Positions 1 to 13,900 of a DNA stretch of 64,000 nucleotides are shown piece after piece; the first letter of the stretch is position 1, and each line of letters opens with the position of its first letter. The stretch lies in assembly GCA_964035545.1 (NCBI GenBank), contig OZ037768.1, forward strand, positions 11,550,741-11,614,740, in the 5' to 3' direction. The stretch comes from Bugula neritina. Taxonomy: Eukaryota > Bryozoa > Gymnolaemata > Cheilostomatida > Bugulidae. A program made the translations under genes and the position numbers. The notes beneath the pieces are model-generated. The model made no database searches. It had not been told where the DNA came from and was given only the letters and a program-made list of their open reading frames with translations.

Positions 1-584
1 GAGTAAATAAAGATTTCATTCCATCGTATTGATTGTGCAAGAGCAGTGCCAATCTCAAGCTGAATGTTTTTTATGCCAATGGAAAAAAACTATATTAAAT
101 CTTTCAAGTATTTTGCAGAAGTTCAATTTGATATACTCTCATCCAAGGTTGTAGTACTGTAGTATTATATGTCAGGTTCCTAAACATCGTATACGCCTAT
201 TCAATTCTATAAAGGAAATCACTATAAAATTTGTTTATTATGATGCGACCAAGGGGGTTAAAATCCAGTTATAGTAGATGTAGTTTTTACTTTTGAATGA
301 CTATTGAAGTCATTGGTTTGCTTTGAATAATAGAAAGTGAGTTGCATTAAAACAAATAAAAATTTTAGTTCTTTACCTGCTGCCCATTTAGAAAAGTTAC
401 TTTCAGTAGTCAGGTAACTCATTGTGGTGTAAAGTATTATGGAAACTTGTCCATTACACTGCTAACTCAGTAACTCGACCCTCACTTTTTATAGTATACT
501 CCATTTTACTAATATCTTTTGGGTATTATGGAAGTTGGATGTTTGTAAAGCATACTCCACTTCCCTTTTGTATTTCTACTTTAG
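1..584. other. Probable intron of DCAF13, no exon seen
   Basis: The first exon that matches DCAF13 begins after the acceptor AG at 583-584. The reading frame stays open upstream from 422, but that stretch has no similarity to the family and lies before a good polypyrimidine tract and AG. I treat it as intron and see nothing else in it. Confidence 0.6.
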
Positions 585-1854
585 TGTTGGATGTGGACTA
601 CTCACCTACTGGTAAGGAGTTTGTCACGGGAGGTTTTGATAGAACTATTAGGATATTTGATCAAGAGCAAAAGTTCAGTAAGGAGGTATATCATACCAAG
701 AGAATGCAGCTAGTCAAGTGTGTAAGATGGAGTAAAGATAACAAGTACATCCTGTCTGGCAGTGACGAAACCAACATCAGAGTGTGGAAGTCTAGACCAG
801 CAGAAAAGATTGGTGTCGTACGTTGACAACTTTTAAATTATGTTGTATCTTTTTGTGATGGCAATTATCGAGACAGATGTGATTGTGCTGTGGTTGGTTA
901 AATGCAAGTGTCTACCGAGATAAAAACTCACTTGGAGAGAATGATAATAAAGTTAGGCAAAATTTTACAATGCAGACCTTGCCCAACTAAAGCATGTTGA
1001 GGCAAAGAGGGATATGCTTTCATCAGGCAAAATAGGGTTTCATTTTTAGAAAGTCAAATTTAATTTACTATTTCAATAATTTTAAATAATTATTGAAAAT
1101 TTGTTGACTATTTACAGATACTCAATATAATTGTTTATTATAATTGTTTTTTGCGAATCAAGTTTGCTACTTTATTATTTGTTAATTTATTATTTTGGTC
1201 AAAGTTATTATCTTTTAGCACTTGATCATCTTAAGAAAGTCAATTATCATCACTTTTTATATCCCCGGAAGTTATAAAAGAAAAACTTCCTATTGATAGT
1301 TTGTGGTACCATGCCTTGGTTACATCAAAGTTGTCACTAAAGAAAGGCAGCATTTTTGTTTATTGGTATTGAATGTCTTTTGGCAGGTACATCCCAGAAT
1401 GAAACATGCCCTAAACTATGGCGAGACGTTGAAAGAGAGGTTTGAAGAGTTCCCACAGATAAAGAGAATAGCCAAGCATCGCCATGTTCCCTACAGAATA
1501 TTCAGACAGCAGATTGAGTTGAAAACCATCATGAAATCTCAGTCTAGGAAGTAAGAGTTTCTACTAAACTGTGACTAATTTGCCATAATAGTGTTGCTTA
1601 TTTATACTGAATCTAATTGTAGTAATGGTTAAGCATGTGATCAATTTATGCTGGGCTCTGTGGGAGATATAAATATTCTGGAATATGTGATTCAGAATTA
1701 TGTTATGCACCAACTTCAACAAACAGTAAAACAGTTTTAATCAAATACTTGTGATCTTTGCAGGGAACGGAATAAGGCTGCCAATGCTAAACGTGGTCAT
1801 AAGGTAGAGATCAAGAAAGCCATCGACAAGGTGGTATTGAGAGAAGATGAATAA
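585..1854 (+). CDS. DCAF13: DCAF13 / SOF1 WD-repeat protein, C-terminal exons (partial)
   Basis: DCAF13 (yeast Sof1) is a nucleolar WD40 protein of the small-subunit processome, needed for 18S rRNA maturation, and in animals also a CUL4 substrate receptor. Exons seen: 585-817, 1387-1550 and 1764-1854, stop TAA 1852-1854. The first exon holds the last two WD blades, with LDVDYSPTGKEFV, EVYHTKRMQ and SGSDETNIRVWK. The second and third form the Sof1 C-terminal tail, with FPQIKRIAKHRHVP and a basic end. Intron phases are 0 and 2 and the frame runs through both junctions. The 5' part of the gene lies outside the window. The match to the animal family is close along all three exons, so the identity is secure. 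Only the tail after the basic stretch is divergent and somewhat short. Confidence 0.95.
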
Positions 1855-2368
1855 AAGTAGACCCTCTATGTTTAGGTGTAAATATTTAAGTGCCAATTAA
1901 CGGTTCTCATTCATTACAATGCCATTTACAGGAACAATTTGTAAAACTAAAATATGATTAACACTTGAAGTGGGTTGGCGCAACAAGGCTTGTATGTTAG
2001 CTAGGAGAAATATATGGCATGCTTTATGGTAATTGATACACTTGCATTTGAGCTGGGTACATTATGTTTTCTCTGCAATTATGTTCCATTCTTCAATTTA
2101 AGTATCAACAAGTTTTAATTGAAATTTTATGGACTAGGAACTAAAAACCATCATGGTTTAAATGTTCTGATTTTGATTATGGCGGATTTTGTGCATTTTA
2201 TCCATCAGCCGTTGAGTCAATGCTGAAAGTTTATGTTGAATTTTCCACCTTACTGTTTTTCGTTCCTTTTTTGGAGGTTGGTTATTTGTCACCAGATTTT
2301 GTCAAATGTGTACATATATCTATTTTCACATTTTGAGCATACATTGTGTCACTGGATTAAGGAATATC

Positions 2369-2374
2369 AATAAA
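2369..2374 (+). terminator. Candidate poly(A) signal of DCAF13
   Basis: AATAAA about 515 bases after the DCAF13 stop, in AT-rich sequence. It is the first canonical hexamer I saw downstream on this strand. Confidence 0.4.
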
Positions 2375-3296
2375 TAAACTGTGATTTTCCAATTATGTCT
2401 TGTGAATTTTAAAATTGAAACGCTGAACAACTGTTTTTGTTTTCCTTTTAAGTTAGCTGAAAAACTTTTGCTTATATCAAATTCTAAGCTCGTGATAGCA
2501 GACTGTAATGATTTTGAACAATTATTGTAATAAATTGAGAATTTTCAAATTTGAAATAATTAAACCAAACATCAGGAGTATAATAATTATTTTAGAATAT
2601 AAAAATAGAAAAACATAAATGGCGGTTTAGATTAATTGAAATAACTAAGTTTGAATTCAAAATGGTTAGGTTGGGTTGCTAAACATTATATATCTCTTTA
2701 TCTCTCTTGCAGCATACATGTAATGAAAGATGTATAAAATAATATGTTTAATAATAATAATCGAGTTTAATATAAATTATAATAAGTATTATTTGAATTT
2801 ATTTATCAGAATTATCCCTTCTAAGTTCTAATATTCCAATAGGCTTGATTACGCCTAGTGGCATTGGATTGTCTGCTGTAAAAACAGACCTCTCCTGATT
2901 GAGAATATTATATTGGAGGCGTCGAATGAACGTAAAAATGTTGTTTTACTCTGTTTCTATAACGCGGCCTTAGCTCAGTCTAACACATATAGCCTTAGAT
3001 CAAGTTAATTTTGTGTAAGTGAATGACGCCATCATACTTATAAAGGTAAAGTATATTGATATACTTAATCTACAGGCGTTGTTACAGTAAAAACCGGAAA
3101 CTTTTAAACTCAAAATTAGAGCATAATTATTACTTATTTATATTTATATTATACACTTTTGCAATTGCTCAAATCAATAAATTACTTATTACATTAGTAT
3201 TACTTAAATTGGGGTAAATTAATAATTTAAAACTACTAGCATTGATCAACATGTTACTAGTGTGAGAAAAATATTTTAGTGAGCAATTCTGTTGTG

Positions 3297-4530
3297 CATT
3301 AGTACCAGTATGAGTATCAGTATGAGTATGAGTATCAGTGTGACTCTGACTGTGAGTATGAGTATGTCTATTTTAAATTTGCTTTAATAGTTAATACCAC
3401 TGAGCTGGAATAGACCTGGAATAGTTAATAATTATTGAGTTCATTGGTTAATACTAATAGTAATACTCTAATAGTATTAGTAATACTAATACCCAAGGCT
3501 AAGAGCTAACTCTAAAGTCTAAGGCCTAAGGGCTAAGGCTAAAGTTGAAAGTTAAACTTAAAAGTTGAACTTGAAGTTGAGGTGACACTGACAGACAACT
3601 TAAAGTAAAAATTGAAAAGATCCTACAAACTCAAACTGAAACTCAAATTGAATGCAAAATAAAAACTGCAAAAAGACAAATTTAATTTGAAATACAATTT
3701 GAATTTTAAAAAGCATAATCATAATGTAAATAAATAAATACTGAAAGTATATTAAAGTAGTGAAACTGAATAGTAATCACTAATCAATATAAATGAGTAT
3801 GAAATTGAATATCATATTGATATTTAGATTAATCATCATTATGATATTTTTAAATATCATAATGATGATGTTGATGATGATGATAATTTGTGATTATTTG
3901 CAAAATTATATTAATATTATTGATGATCTTAATGATAATAAACAAATACTGATTTTTAATTCGATATAATATTATACTGAATCTACTGACTACTACTACT
4001 ACTACCACCATCACCACCACTACCATTACTAGATTAAGATTAACTCAATATGAATATAAATATTCAATTTCATATTGCTATAATTAATTATAGTATTAGT
4101 AGAACTCTAACTTATAAGTTATAAGTATTAGTATTGCCATTGCTCTTTGGTATTACCATTATACCTAGTGGCTAGTAGTAGTATTATTATTACTAATATT
4201 AATATTAGTATTACAGTATTAGTATTAGTAATACTATTACTGTTGCAGTATTAGGAGTATTACTATTACTATGACGCTTACTGTATAACTATAAGTATTG
4301 CAGTATGGATATTAGTGATTAATAATTAGACTTAAGTTATCGTTAGAATTATTGATAGTGAAACTCTTTGTATCTACCATAAGTATGAGTTATATACTTT
4401 ATTAGTATAATTATAAATGTAACCTAAACTAAAACTATCGCTGCCAATATTAGTATTACTCATACTCATAGTATGAGTAATAATGGTAGTGATATGACAG
4501 TGATAGTATAATTATTAGTAAAGTTTTTAA
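3297..4530. repeat. Cryptically simple sequence (degenerate AGTATTA / GAGTAT words)
   Basis: More than 1.2 kb built from loosely repeated words such as AGTATTAGTA, ATGAGTATC, TACTACTACTACC and ATGATGATG, drifting from one motif to the next without a fixed period. It includes a perfect 16-bp inverted repeat at 3834-3849 and 3852-3867. Similar tracts occur near 19890-21240, 48780-48945 and 57270-58240. Confidence 0.75.
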
Positions 4531-4900
4531 ACACTCATTTGAGATTTACTTTCAAGCTCAAATAGTGGTATATTATGTAATAGTGCCTGAGCTAAAGATG
4601 AAGAGCGCAGTTTGCTGTACAAAACCAAAGGACATTTTTATTCAAATGAATAATTTGTACGATATAAACATATATGCCATGTATGTGCTGCAGAGTTTAA
4701 ACTTGAAATAAAAATAGGTGTGGGTAGCTGTAAAAACTATCTCTTTCACATCTCACTTATTGTAAACTATTACACCCAGTAGTTCTTTATATATTAATGA
4801 ACTGTAACTATAAGTATAGACTATAAAGTTTTGAACACTATCAGTTGTAGTAGTTGCAATAAAACTTTTCATTTAAGCAACTTTCTGATAGTTGAGATTA

Positions 4901-5282
4901 AAGGGCTGGCCTCACGCTCATGAGAATCACACGAAACTCGTGTGACGATTTTCGTGAGTTATCCTCTCGTTATGACTAGCCACCCTCTCGCCTGACGAAA
5001 CACATAATAAATAGTCAGTGAATGAGTCTTGCACGAGATACAAACAGCAGAAAATTGCCAAACAGAGAAGCGTGATAGAAATTAAATAATCACTGTTGCT
5101 AAAATTCTATTTACCAATCAAATGGTGCATATCGTTGATTGTGATTTTTCGTCCATCGTCTTCGTTGTGTACACCCAACAAAGACGATTTCGTTTGAATT
5201 CCCTCAAATTTTCTCGTACAATTATTTTTTCATGTCAAATAGACAATTTCGTGTGATTCTTACGAATGTGTGGCCAGGCCTT
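4901..5282. mobile_element. Non-autonomous DNA transposon (MITE), about 382 bp
   Basis: The ends are inverted repeats of about 36 bp. The left end reads AAGGGCTGGCC..., then GAGAATCACACGAAA. The reverse complement of the right end reads AAGGCCTGGCC..., then AAGAATCACACGAAA. TA (or TTA) flanks both sides, at 4898-4900 and 5282-5284, fitting a target-site duplication of a Tc1/mariner-like or Harbinger-like element. There is no coding capacity inside. The right boundary is uncertain by one base because of the TTA/TA ambiguity. Confidence 0.75.
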
Positions 5283-7907
5283 TAGTTAGGTTGTGGAATG
5301 GCAACTTAAACACAGTTTAAAGGATTATTAAAGCAGTCTTCTACTTTTAAAATGTTTTTTTTCTCGTGTAATTAAGTGAAAGTTCAAATACCCTTGTGGA
5401 GTTTCATTCAGCAGCATACTAAAAGTTGTGCTAAAAGTTCACAATTTTGGTGGTTTAAAAAGGGTTTCGTACCAAAACTTTTCAAAATTGGCATGCTTAA
5501 TTCACACTCTAAAACAACACAGTTTTAGACAGACTATTTTCGTATAAGATATCAGAAAATGCTAAAACTACTGAAATTTCATATGATAGTATACAAATCA
5601 GGTGCTTTTACTAGGAACATTTTTTACAGTGCAAACTAGTTATACTCAGATTTAGTTATTTAGAGTATCTATGTTTTATGCTGAAGGATTAGGTTTTGAT
5701 TTGCAGTTTTAAAAGTTTATTTTGAAATAAGTAATGTTTTAAAATTGAATGAATGAAAGTTTAATTAAAGTTATTAATAAATAATAATTATATAAATTTC
5801 AGTGTAAATGTTTGTCTTACTTGATAACTACTTTTTGCAATTAATTATAATACTCGGTAGTTGCACTTAATCTTATAAATACTTTTATTTGATTCTTCTT
5901 TGTCAAGGAAAATTAAATTACCCTACTGAATATACATTAACAAAGAATAGCTTTTTCAATTTGCAACATTTACGTTACTGATATTCTGCTACTGTTTACT
6001 TGAACTTTATTACTATAATGTGGCATTAGTACATGAAATTATTTTCTGTAATTTGTATTCTCAGTTCGCATACTATCCCATGGATAGGCAATGTGAAGTC
6101 TACAGAGCACTCGTGATTATTTGTCAGCAACATTTTACAACTTATTACACATGTTTTTCTCCATGTCAATTATTTACTCCTTAATCTGTTTAAAAAAAAT
6201 TGCTGATGAAAGCTTTATATAGTACCTGTTTTTCATAGTATTTTCAAAATGACTTTTCTCAAAGAGTAACTGCTACTTTCTAGTTTAGATCAGAACTATT
6301 GCCTTCTTGTGTAAGTGGGGTATAGTTGCTTTAAATGCCGCATTTGAAATAATGTTATCTGTACAACAAACAGATCTAAATGAAAAATTGCACATGATCA
6401 TGTTTCCTAGAAGAGCACATAAATTAATTCTTGGGTTTTGTTTTTAATCATTTTTTTAATTCAAATATCTTTTCTTTTGGATTTATTGGTTGTTAATTGG
6501 CCAAGTAGATCAACTTTACTAGATTGTCATATCCAAAATCTACTTTAGTTATTTACATAATGTCTGAAAATTTAACATGTGTTTTTCAAGAAGAACTTAG
6601 GGCTGAATAAAATTGGTAATCTGAACATTACTTTATAAACATTGTGTAAGGTAACATTTTGTGTCTAATGATGCCCATCAGTGTTTATGAACAGTCTAAT
6701 TAGTGGTAACATCAGTGAAGCGTAATTTTTGCCACATATGTCATCTGTTTCATCACAATTTCACTGTGAGTTCCTGAAACATTATGTCAAACAATAAATT
6801 GGAAAGTAGGCACAATAAGGCAAGCATGAGTTTTTGGTACCAATTTTCATGAATCAAATTATTCGGTTGTTTTAAGGAAAATATTTTTAAATTGTTTGAT
6901 TGTAATTGATAAGTATTAGAATAATTAGGTCTTGTCAGTAAACTGCCTAAATAATTTCGGAATGAAGCCTTTTCTAATTTCAGAAATGTGCAATGAGCTA
7001 AGCGTTTCTGCGCCAACCATAATTTACTCTCGGCTGAGAGACAACTTCGCATTGGTAACCGACTGAAATACTGCACACTGTTTTATTGGTGTTGTGCAAC
7101 AATATGTCTCAGTAGCACAGCTGCTCACTTTCATAAAATAGTTCGGTTAGTCACCTTCTTTCAACAGCTGTTGGGTAGTCTAAGCAGTTACTGGCTGCCT
7201 TCTTTTAATACTTAAGTACTATATTACTGTAAATTCTATTGATTATAATATTATGTAGTATTAAGGTGCAAATTCTTTACAATATTTGCTGATAGTTTCT
7301 ATAATCTATATTTAGTAACTAAAGTGATAGACTTATTGTAGAATTATGTCTTGTGTGATTTTAACTTAGTAAAGGCTATTTTGCACAAAAAGAGTTTTAT
7401 CAAAACCTGATTATTATTTTAGAGTGAAGTCTCATTTTAACTAGTATTCAGTTTCAAAACTAAATTGTTGAAATCTGATAGTCATGAAATATGTCAATAC
7501 TAATTAATTTCAATTCATTAAACTGGTTGCATTGGGTTGCCTACAGAGCCTCTATTTTTCACTTTCGATTGCCTAAAATATTTTAGACTTGCTACTAGGG
7601 ATTGATTGAACAGCAGGCATGTTCTCTAGCCCGTAACTATACACACTTGAAATCAAAGTGTTTTTTTCTAGTAAAAGTTGTAATGAGTAATAAATTTATT
7701 TCTTGTTTTTCTTACCTTTTTGCTCAAGTTTATTTTTTTGAAAAGACACCATTTTCATTGTCAACCAATATGCAAGCATAATATTAGACTGTCTCTGACT
7801 GGTTGTTTACCATTTTTTCACCATATTCGTATTTATTTAACTTGGTATTTAATGTTGTAGAATATTAACTGCTCAGATCAGTTGTATATGGTTCAAAGCA
7901 CAGAATC

Positions 7908-10900
7908 ATGGGAGGCTGTTGTTGTTGTCCAGGAAACAGAGAGGTGAGTTGCCATGGTGATTGTTATTATCGGTCAATAGAGAAAAGATCCTTCTGTAAA
8001 AGCTCTGTGTATTGGGGTGTTAGAATGTATTGCATGGGTTGAATAACCTCATGAGGAACTAACAAATTAGGGAAAGAATCTAATTATATTCTTGCTACTA
8101 TCATTACACATTGTGGAAGTTTATCATATCTCGAGCACTTAGGTGACTTAGCAATACTGTACCTGGTAATGGCTTTGCAGACTCATGGTAATGGCTAATC
8201 TGATGATTGAGTGAGTCAGTACCATCATATAACATACATTCTGTGTTCTATTTTAGCGTGAGCACCCTGCACTAGGTAGTCCCTTGAAGAAGAGATCATG
8301 CACGGATATACCTTGCTTCATTGTCTTCTTCCTATACTGGGGAGGAATGGTAGGCTATCCTATTGATTATTGCCACATCTCAGGCATGAAATGTTGGTTT
8401 TTGTACTCAATGGTGATGTCATGCTATATTTCTATCTAGGAAGTGTGTGAAGAAACTGTATGAGTAGTGATGGTCCAGTGAATGAATTTTTTATGGTGAC
8501 TTTCACTATTTTGTTTTCCAGTTTAGATAATTGAGAGCATGCATTGTATTTAAGATGTGAAGCATGCTCATTGTGTAATCACTCATAATGCTTGCAAATT
8601 GTCAAAGGGATAAGTTACCATATAATGCTTATTACATGCTTGTATTATAGTAGTATCCAGGAGTTATTTTGCTATCTACTTCTCTTTATTTTTTCAACAT
8701 ATATGATTTTTATAGGTACAGTGATTTTTATATATCTCATTAGATAAGCCTGTTGGTTAGACTGTTGGAAGCTGCAGTTATGCCTTGCTCATATAATAAC
8801 AAACAAAAGTTGAATAGAAATTTAGTTAATTGTAGAGTTACTTGGTTGATTTAGTTTGCTCAGTCAGCTCTGCTGTTTAATAATATATATTAGTTTGGTC
8901 ATTGCTTAGCAGGTATTACAGCATGTATTGTGAAATATTAGATCAGATGCATTGCAATCCACTATATAGAGAAGTTGACATGCCTGCAGAAATGCACACT
9001 GTTTATTATAAAATCAGGGTTAGGTTGATGTAATGAGTCATATTTTATACAAATTCCTGTGATGAAGGCCATTACATAGTGACATACACTTACTAGACTC
9101 AGAGCTGCCGCAGAGCATGTGGTCCCCAGTGTTGCTGTGACCCCCTTCCGTGTCTACCACAAACTCTGAATAAGTCGAGACTGTAAAAGCCCATGAGTTT
9201 TAAATAAGGAAGCGCTAAAGCTAAAATTTGTTTCCACCTAAATACTATTAGTGTTAGTTCTATAAATCTGTCCTAGTTTATGGAACTGTTTAGGTTGCTC
9301 CCTCTCTCTGAGATTTACTGCTAGCTCAGACACTCTGTTACAATTGCAGATTGGTATCCTTGTGTTCTCACTGGTGTTTGGCAGAGTTAGTAGGCTGCTT
9401 AATGGGTTTGATGACTATGGTAATACTTGTGGAGTTGTAAACAACCACCCGGAGTTTAGTGGGGAGCCATACACCAACCAAGATATGACTGACAGACCGT
9501 GAGTATAGATAGTTCTTAACCTTCTCTTATGCTACATTTCTTCTAGAACACAGGCTTTTCTCATTTTTCCCATTCCTGCACCTAACTCAACAATAAAGTT
9601 ACTGTGGCATTATTTTAGCTATCAGTTCTTTATGAACATATACAACCTGGCAGAGACGTACATGATTTGTGTGAAAGAATGTCCGACCAGGGAGCTAAAA
9701 GACCTGAGTGAAGTCTACCAGTACTACAATGAAACTGGAACTAGATTCTGTAACTACAATATTAACCCTAAGGATTACAGGTCACAGAAAGAGTGTGACC
9801 TTAGCTTCACTGGCTGCTTCGGTCCTTGCCCAGCATTCCCTGTATGGCAACAGTGAGTGAATACACTTGATATACAGATCCATCTCATTCTCACCGTAAC
9901 CGTTTTAATCCTTGTAGGTAACGGGGTATGCAGATCAACTGGCGGTCGGTATACACAATACACATTATATATTAGAGAGTCTGCTGTTTCTTCTGCGTGC
10001 CTTTCAGCAGTGTGTTTCGTAGAGAATTTTACTTGGATTTTGCAATCTAGTAATCCAAAAAATCTATCGGCAGAAGTTAGCTTGTTTGTGTGAAGCAATG
10101 GTCAAAATACTGCGCAGATTAGTAAAGCATGTTTCATCTCTTATCCATGCAATGCAGTTCAAAGTGTAAATAATATATTCATGCTTGAGTTTCATTTTTT
10201 AAAGGAAGTACTAAAAATTATGTTGATAGTGATCTAAAAGATGGAATATAAAAAAGTTATGCTTTATACTCATTAAGTAACTTTATTTATCAAAGTAAAC
10301 TATAAATTTACTTTGTCGTATGTTTATTTGGTACATTTATATTTTATTAACCTTAGTTACAGTGAGTTGGTGCTGTGTTTGTAGAGGATCTCTGTTTAGC
10401 CGCTGTCTTCCACAAGACATCATTGACAACCCTCTTAACGCTGTTGGACTGTTCACTAACAGCACTGTTCTTTCTACTTTCACGCAGTTCTTTAGTCAGT
10501 ATCGGTTCTTCAATGAACTGGCTGCCAGTTTTTATACAGTTCGTTACGACATCCTCTATCTCATGCTGATAGCGCTAGGTGAGTGGGAACTTCTATGTGT
10601 GTTTTTGTTTTTGGCATGAGTTTAGAACTCGCTTACGATAGTGAAAACCAAATCTCTGCTATGAAATGAATAGATAAATTGTTGTGTCTAACTTATGTTT
10701 ACATTAATCTATAAATGTGTATTTTGACTGTCATATACATATACAATTCTTTTAATTTTACTTCTTTCAAGATAGCCCCCAAATATATTCAAATAGTGTT
10801 GTTGCTTTGCAAGTTTTAAAGCCTAGTTTTGGCGTAGGGAAAATAAACGTATATGTGCTCACGTAATAAAATTTGGCTACTTTTAGATCCCTAATCAGTT

Positions 10901-13900
10901 CATAATGCTAGGCTGTCATCCGTAATTATTAAATAATTTAGTTCTCCCGTCTCTCAATTCTCTCCAAATGATTTACTTCTCACCTGCTCCATATGGCTTT
11001 AAGTAGCTCTAGTTAGAATATACTGCCAATTTAATAAACTCCTTGATGTATTTAGATGCTTTATGTGACACCAGCTTATGATATGCAGTATATATAGAGT
11101 TCTCTTTTATTTGATTTAGTATGATACAGTGTAGTATTTTATATTGCTAGTGTTGTTCATTAGCTCTTGAATATGATTATAAATTTAGTTTGTAACTAAA
11201 AACTCTCATTTGGTCTCATATCTATTTTCAGGAACTAATTTATATTTTATGTCTTAAATACATCAAATACAAAAATCCATTATTTTAAAAGTCTTGTTAA
11301 AGAATTACTTCCTAAAAATATACATGAGAAGGCATAGGCATAATCTTTTAGTGAAAATACTTGAAAATACTTGCATGTGATTATTTTATGTGACTTTCCT
11401 TTAGCTAATAATATTGTAGATTACTTTTTCTGCACCATATTGTCATACAGGTAGCCAATACTCTGTTAGCTTGTATATTTTAGTATAGGTTTATTACCTG
11501 ATTTATTTACATTTTAATAGATAATTTAACCATAATTGTGTTATTATGTTACAGGTTTGGCTCTGATACTTGTGTTTATGCTGAGATTTGTAATCAAGAT
11601 CGTCGTCTGGTTCATTGTAATTGTCACTGCATTGGTTGCTATTGGTAAGCATCTATTGTATCTTTTTATTTTCTAAGTTTTTATGTTAAATTAATTTTTA
11701 CATTTTCATGTTTCAACAATGGCTGTGGCAACTGTTAAGTTGCTTGTTGCATATCCATCACCTACTTGAAATTTATTATGGTGAAATTTTCTCTGTTGTC
11801 ATCCAGGTGGTACTGCTGCATTGTGGGTGACATACTATCGACTTCAGGTCGGCCTAGATCCTCAGCTGCAGCACACTGTACCTTTAATAAGAATCATGGT
11901 GGACGCCAGAACTGCCTTTCTAGTCTACAGTATTGTAGCCACAGTTTTTACTGTAAGTGCAGTTAGCAGGGTATATGTGTACAGAGTTAACAATTTTTAT
12001 GTTTTAGTTGTTTCCTAAACATCTCAAAGCTTTGTTTGATGATCACAGGATTCTATTGAAGTTACGGTGTATGTAAAACCGAACTATCTCAACATGCTTG
12101 CTATATTACTAGAAAAACTCACTCAAGTTTCTAGTCACTATTTCGGTGAGAATTCGTGATGGAAAGGGTTTTATAAAGTGGGCTAAGTACTTATTCATAT
12201 GTGGCTCAGAAGAAATTATGACTGGAGGCTTTTCCTAACATCACGGCTGCCCGTGTTTGGACTGGAACCACTGACCTCGTGTTTATTAGGTCACCACTCT
12301 AACCACTACACCACTGCTGCTCCCGCTTACTATATTACTGTGTTATTTTAGGTTATCTTGCTGCTAGTGATTCTGGTGATGAGAAAGAGACTTCAGCTGG
12401 CCGTGGCATTGTTTCAGGAAGCTGGGCGAGTTCTGGAACATTCTCCATTGATCTTAATTCAGCCAGTCTGGACATACCTGTTCCAGCTGATCATACTAGT
12501 TGGCGGCATCGTAATGCTCATACTCTGTGCCGGCATCAGTTAGTTTTGCTTACTCTGTCCTCTTAATCAAGAGTAATATTACAACTTGTGAAAGCTCCAC
12601 CACGATTGGCTCATATTTAAATATATATTTCCAACATGACATAAATTTTAACTTTTGATAAGTACTTTACGCATATATATTTTTAAAACAGAAATTATAT
12701 TGGCATATTTTAACTTTTGCTTTGTTATAAATAACATGTATGTTTATGGTCATTTAAACTTACAGCCGACCCAGTGGCAGTTGAGGACATGTTGAGGGTT
12801 GATGCTAATGGGACGCATCATATATATCAGTTTATTGATCGGCCATTTGTGCCTTACTTTTGGTGGTACATAGTCATTGGTGTGGTGTGGATGGTGGAGT
12901 TTGCCAACGCTATACAGCAGCTAGTTGTGGCGGGCACAGTGGCAGAGTGGTTCTTCACCAGGTTAGTTCAATAGCCTTTCTTGAGCTGCGTTCATTTTGT
13001 CACATAGGAGGAAACTCTGAATGTATGGTGGACATCTAATAAATGCTAGTGTGTACCCAGAAGCTTGATTTAGTAAAACATCTTCACTTATTAATTTGCT
13101 AAAATCCTACAAACTATGTTTGAAAAATTTAGATTCACTTTAAACATTTTAGTAGGACTTGCCGTGTCTTGTTATTATTGATGTTACTTTGTAGAGACAA
13201 GAAGAGTCTGAGCTGTATTCTCTGCAAAGCCACCTCACGGACTGTACTGTATCACCTGGGTTCTGCTGCTTTCGGCTCCTTCCTCATCACTCTGGTCAGA
13301 ATACCGAGATACATTCTCATGAAAGTAAATCAGAAGTAAGTCACACATTTGTTGTGATGTATATATGAATCTGCAGTATCTATAGACATGCTTGCAAGGT
13401 ATACGGTAGCTATACTTGCTAATCAAACTTATAATGGCAGTATATTCAAAACATTAGAGCTTGAACTTTATTTTGTCATGGTTTCATCATTTTTAATTTA
13501 ACAATAATGATACATATACCACTTTTATTACTCTCTATTTATATGTTGTGTTTCCCAGGATTCTTCTACACCTAATAGTATTCTGGTATATTTATTTCAC
13601 CCAGGATTAAAGACGGTTCAAATGAGTGCGCTAAATTTATGCTCAAGTGTTGCATATGCTGCCTCTATTGCCTTGAGAAATGTTTGCGATACATCAACCG
13701 TAATGCTTACATTGTCATAGGTAAATATTTAACATATCATGTTACATAAACTGTCAGCAAACTTTTGGCATCATGCATGAATCTTCTATCAAAATATATT
13801 GCTCTGCCTTCTTCAACGCATAAGTTCATCTTATTGTTGTGATCACCTTATTATATTAATTTATATTATGTAGTAGTTGTATAATGTTGTATTATTTTAG

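Larger units (their letters stand above)
1855..7907. other. Intergenic region between DCAF13 and SLC44A1
   Basis: No gene recognised. It holds the DCAF13 3' UTR, a low-complexity tract (3297-4530) and a short inverted-repeat element (4901-5282), and presumably 5' UTR exon(s) and promoter of SLC44A1. The bases before the transporter ATG look like an acceptor (AG at 7859-7860), which suggests an unseen upstream untranslated exon. A 107-codon minus-strand frame at 6753-7076 has no recognisable domain and I do not call it. Confidence 0.6.

Noticed and set aside
422..584. Open frame continuous with the DCAF13 exon
   Set aside because: Hydrophobic, unlike any DCAF13 sequence, and followed by a good acceptor at 583-584. 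Taken as intron.
6753..7076. 107-codon minus-strand open frame
   Set aside because: No domain, no splice context and no similarity I can name. The length is within chance for this much sequence.
9775..10098. Minus-strand open frame over SLC44A1 exon 4
   Set aside because: Shadow of a well-supported plus-strand exon and its intron.
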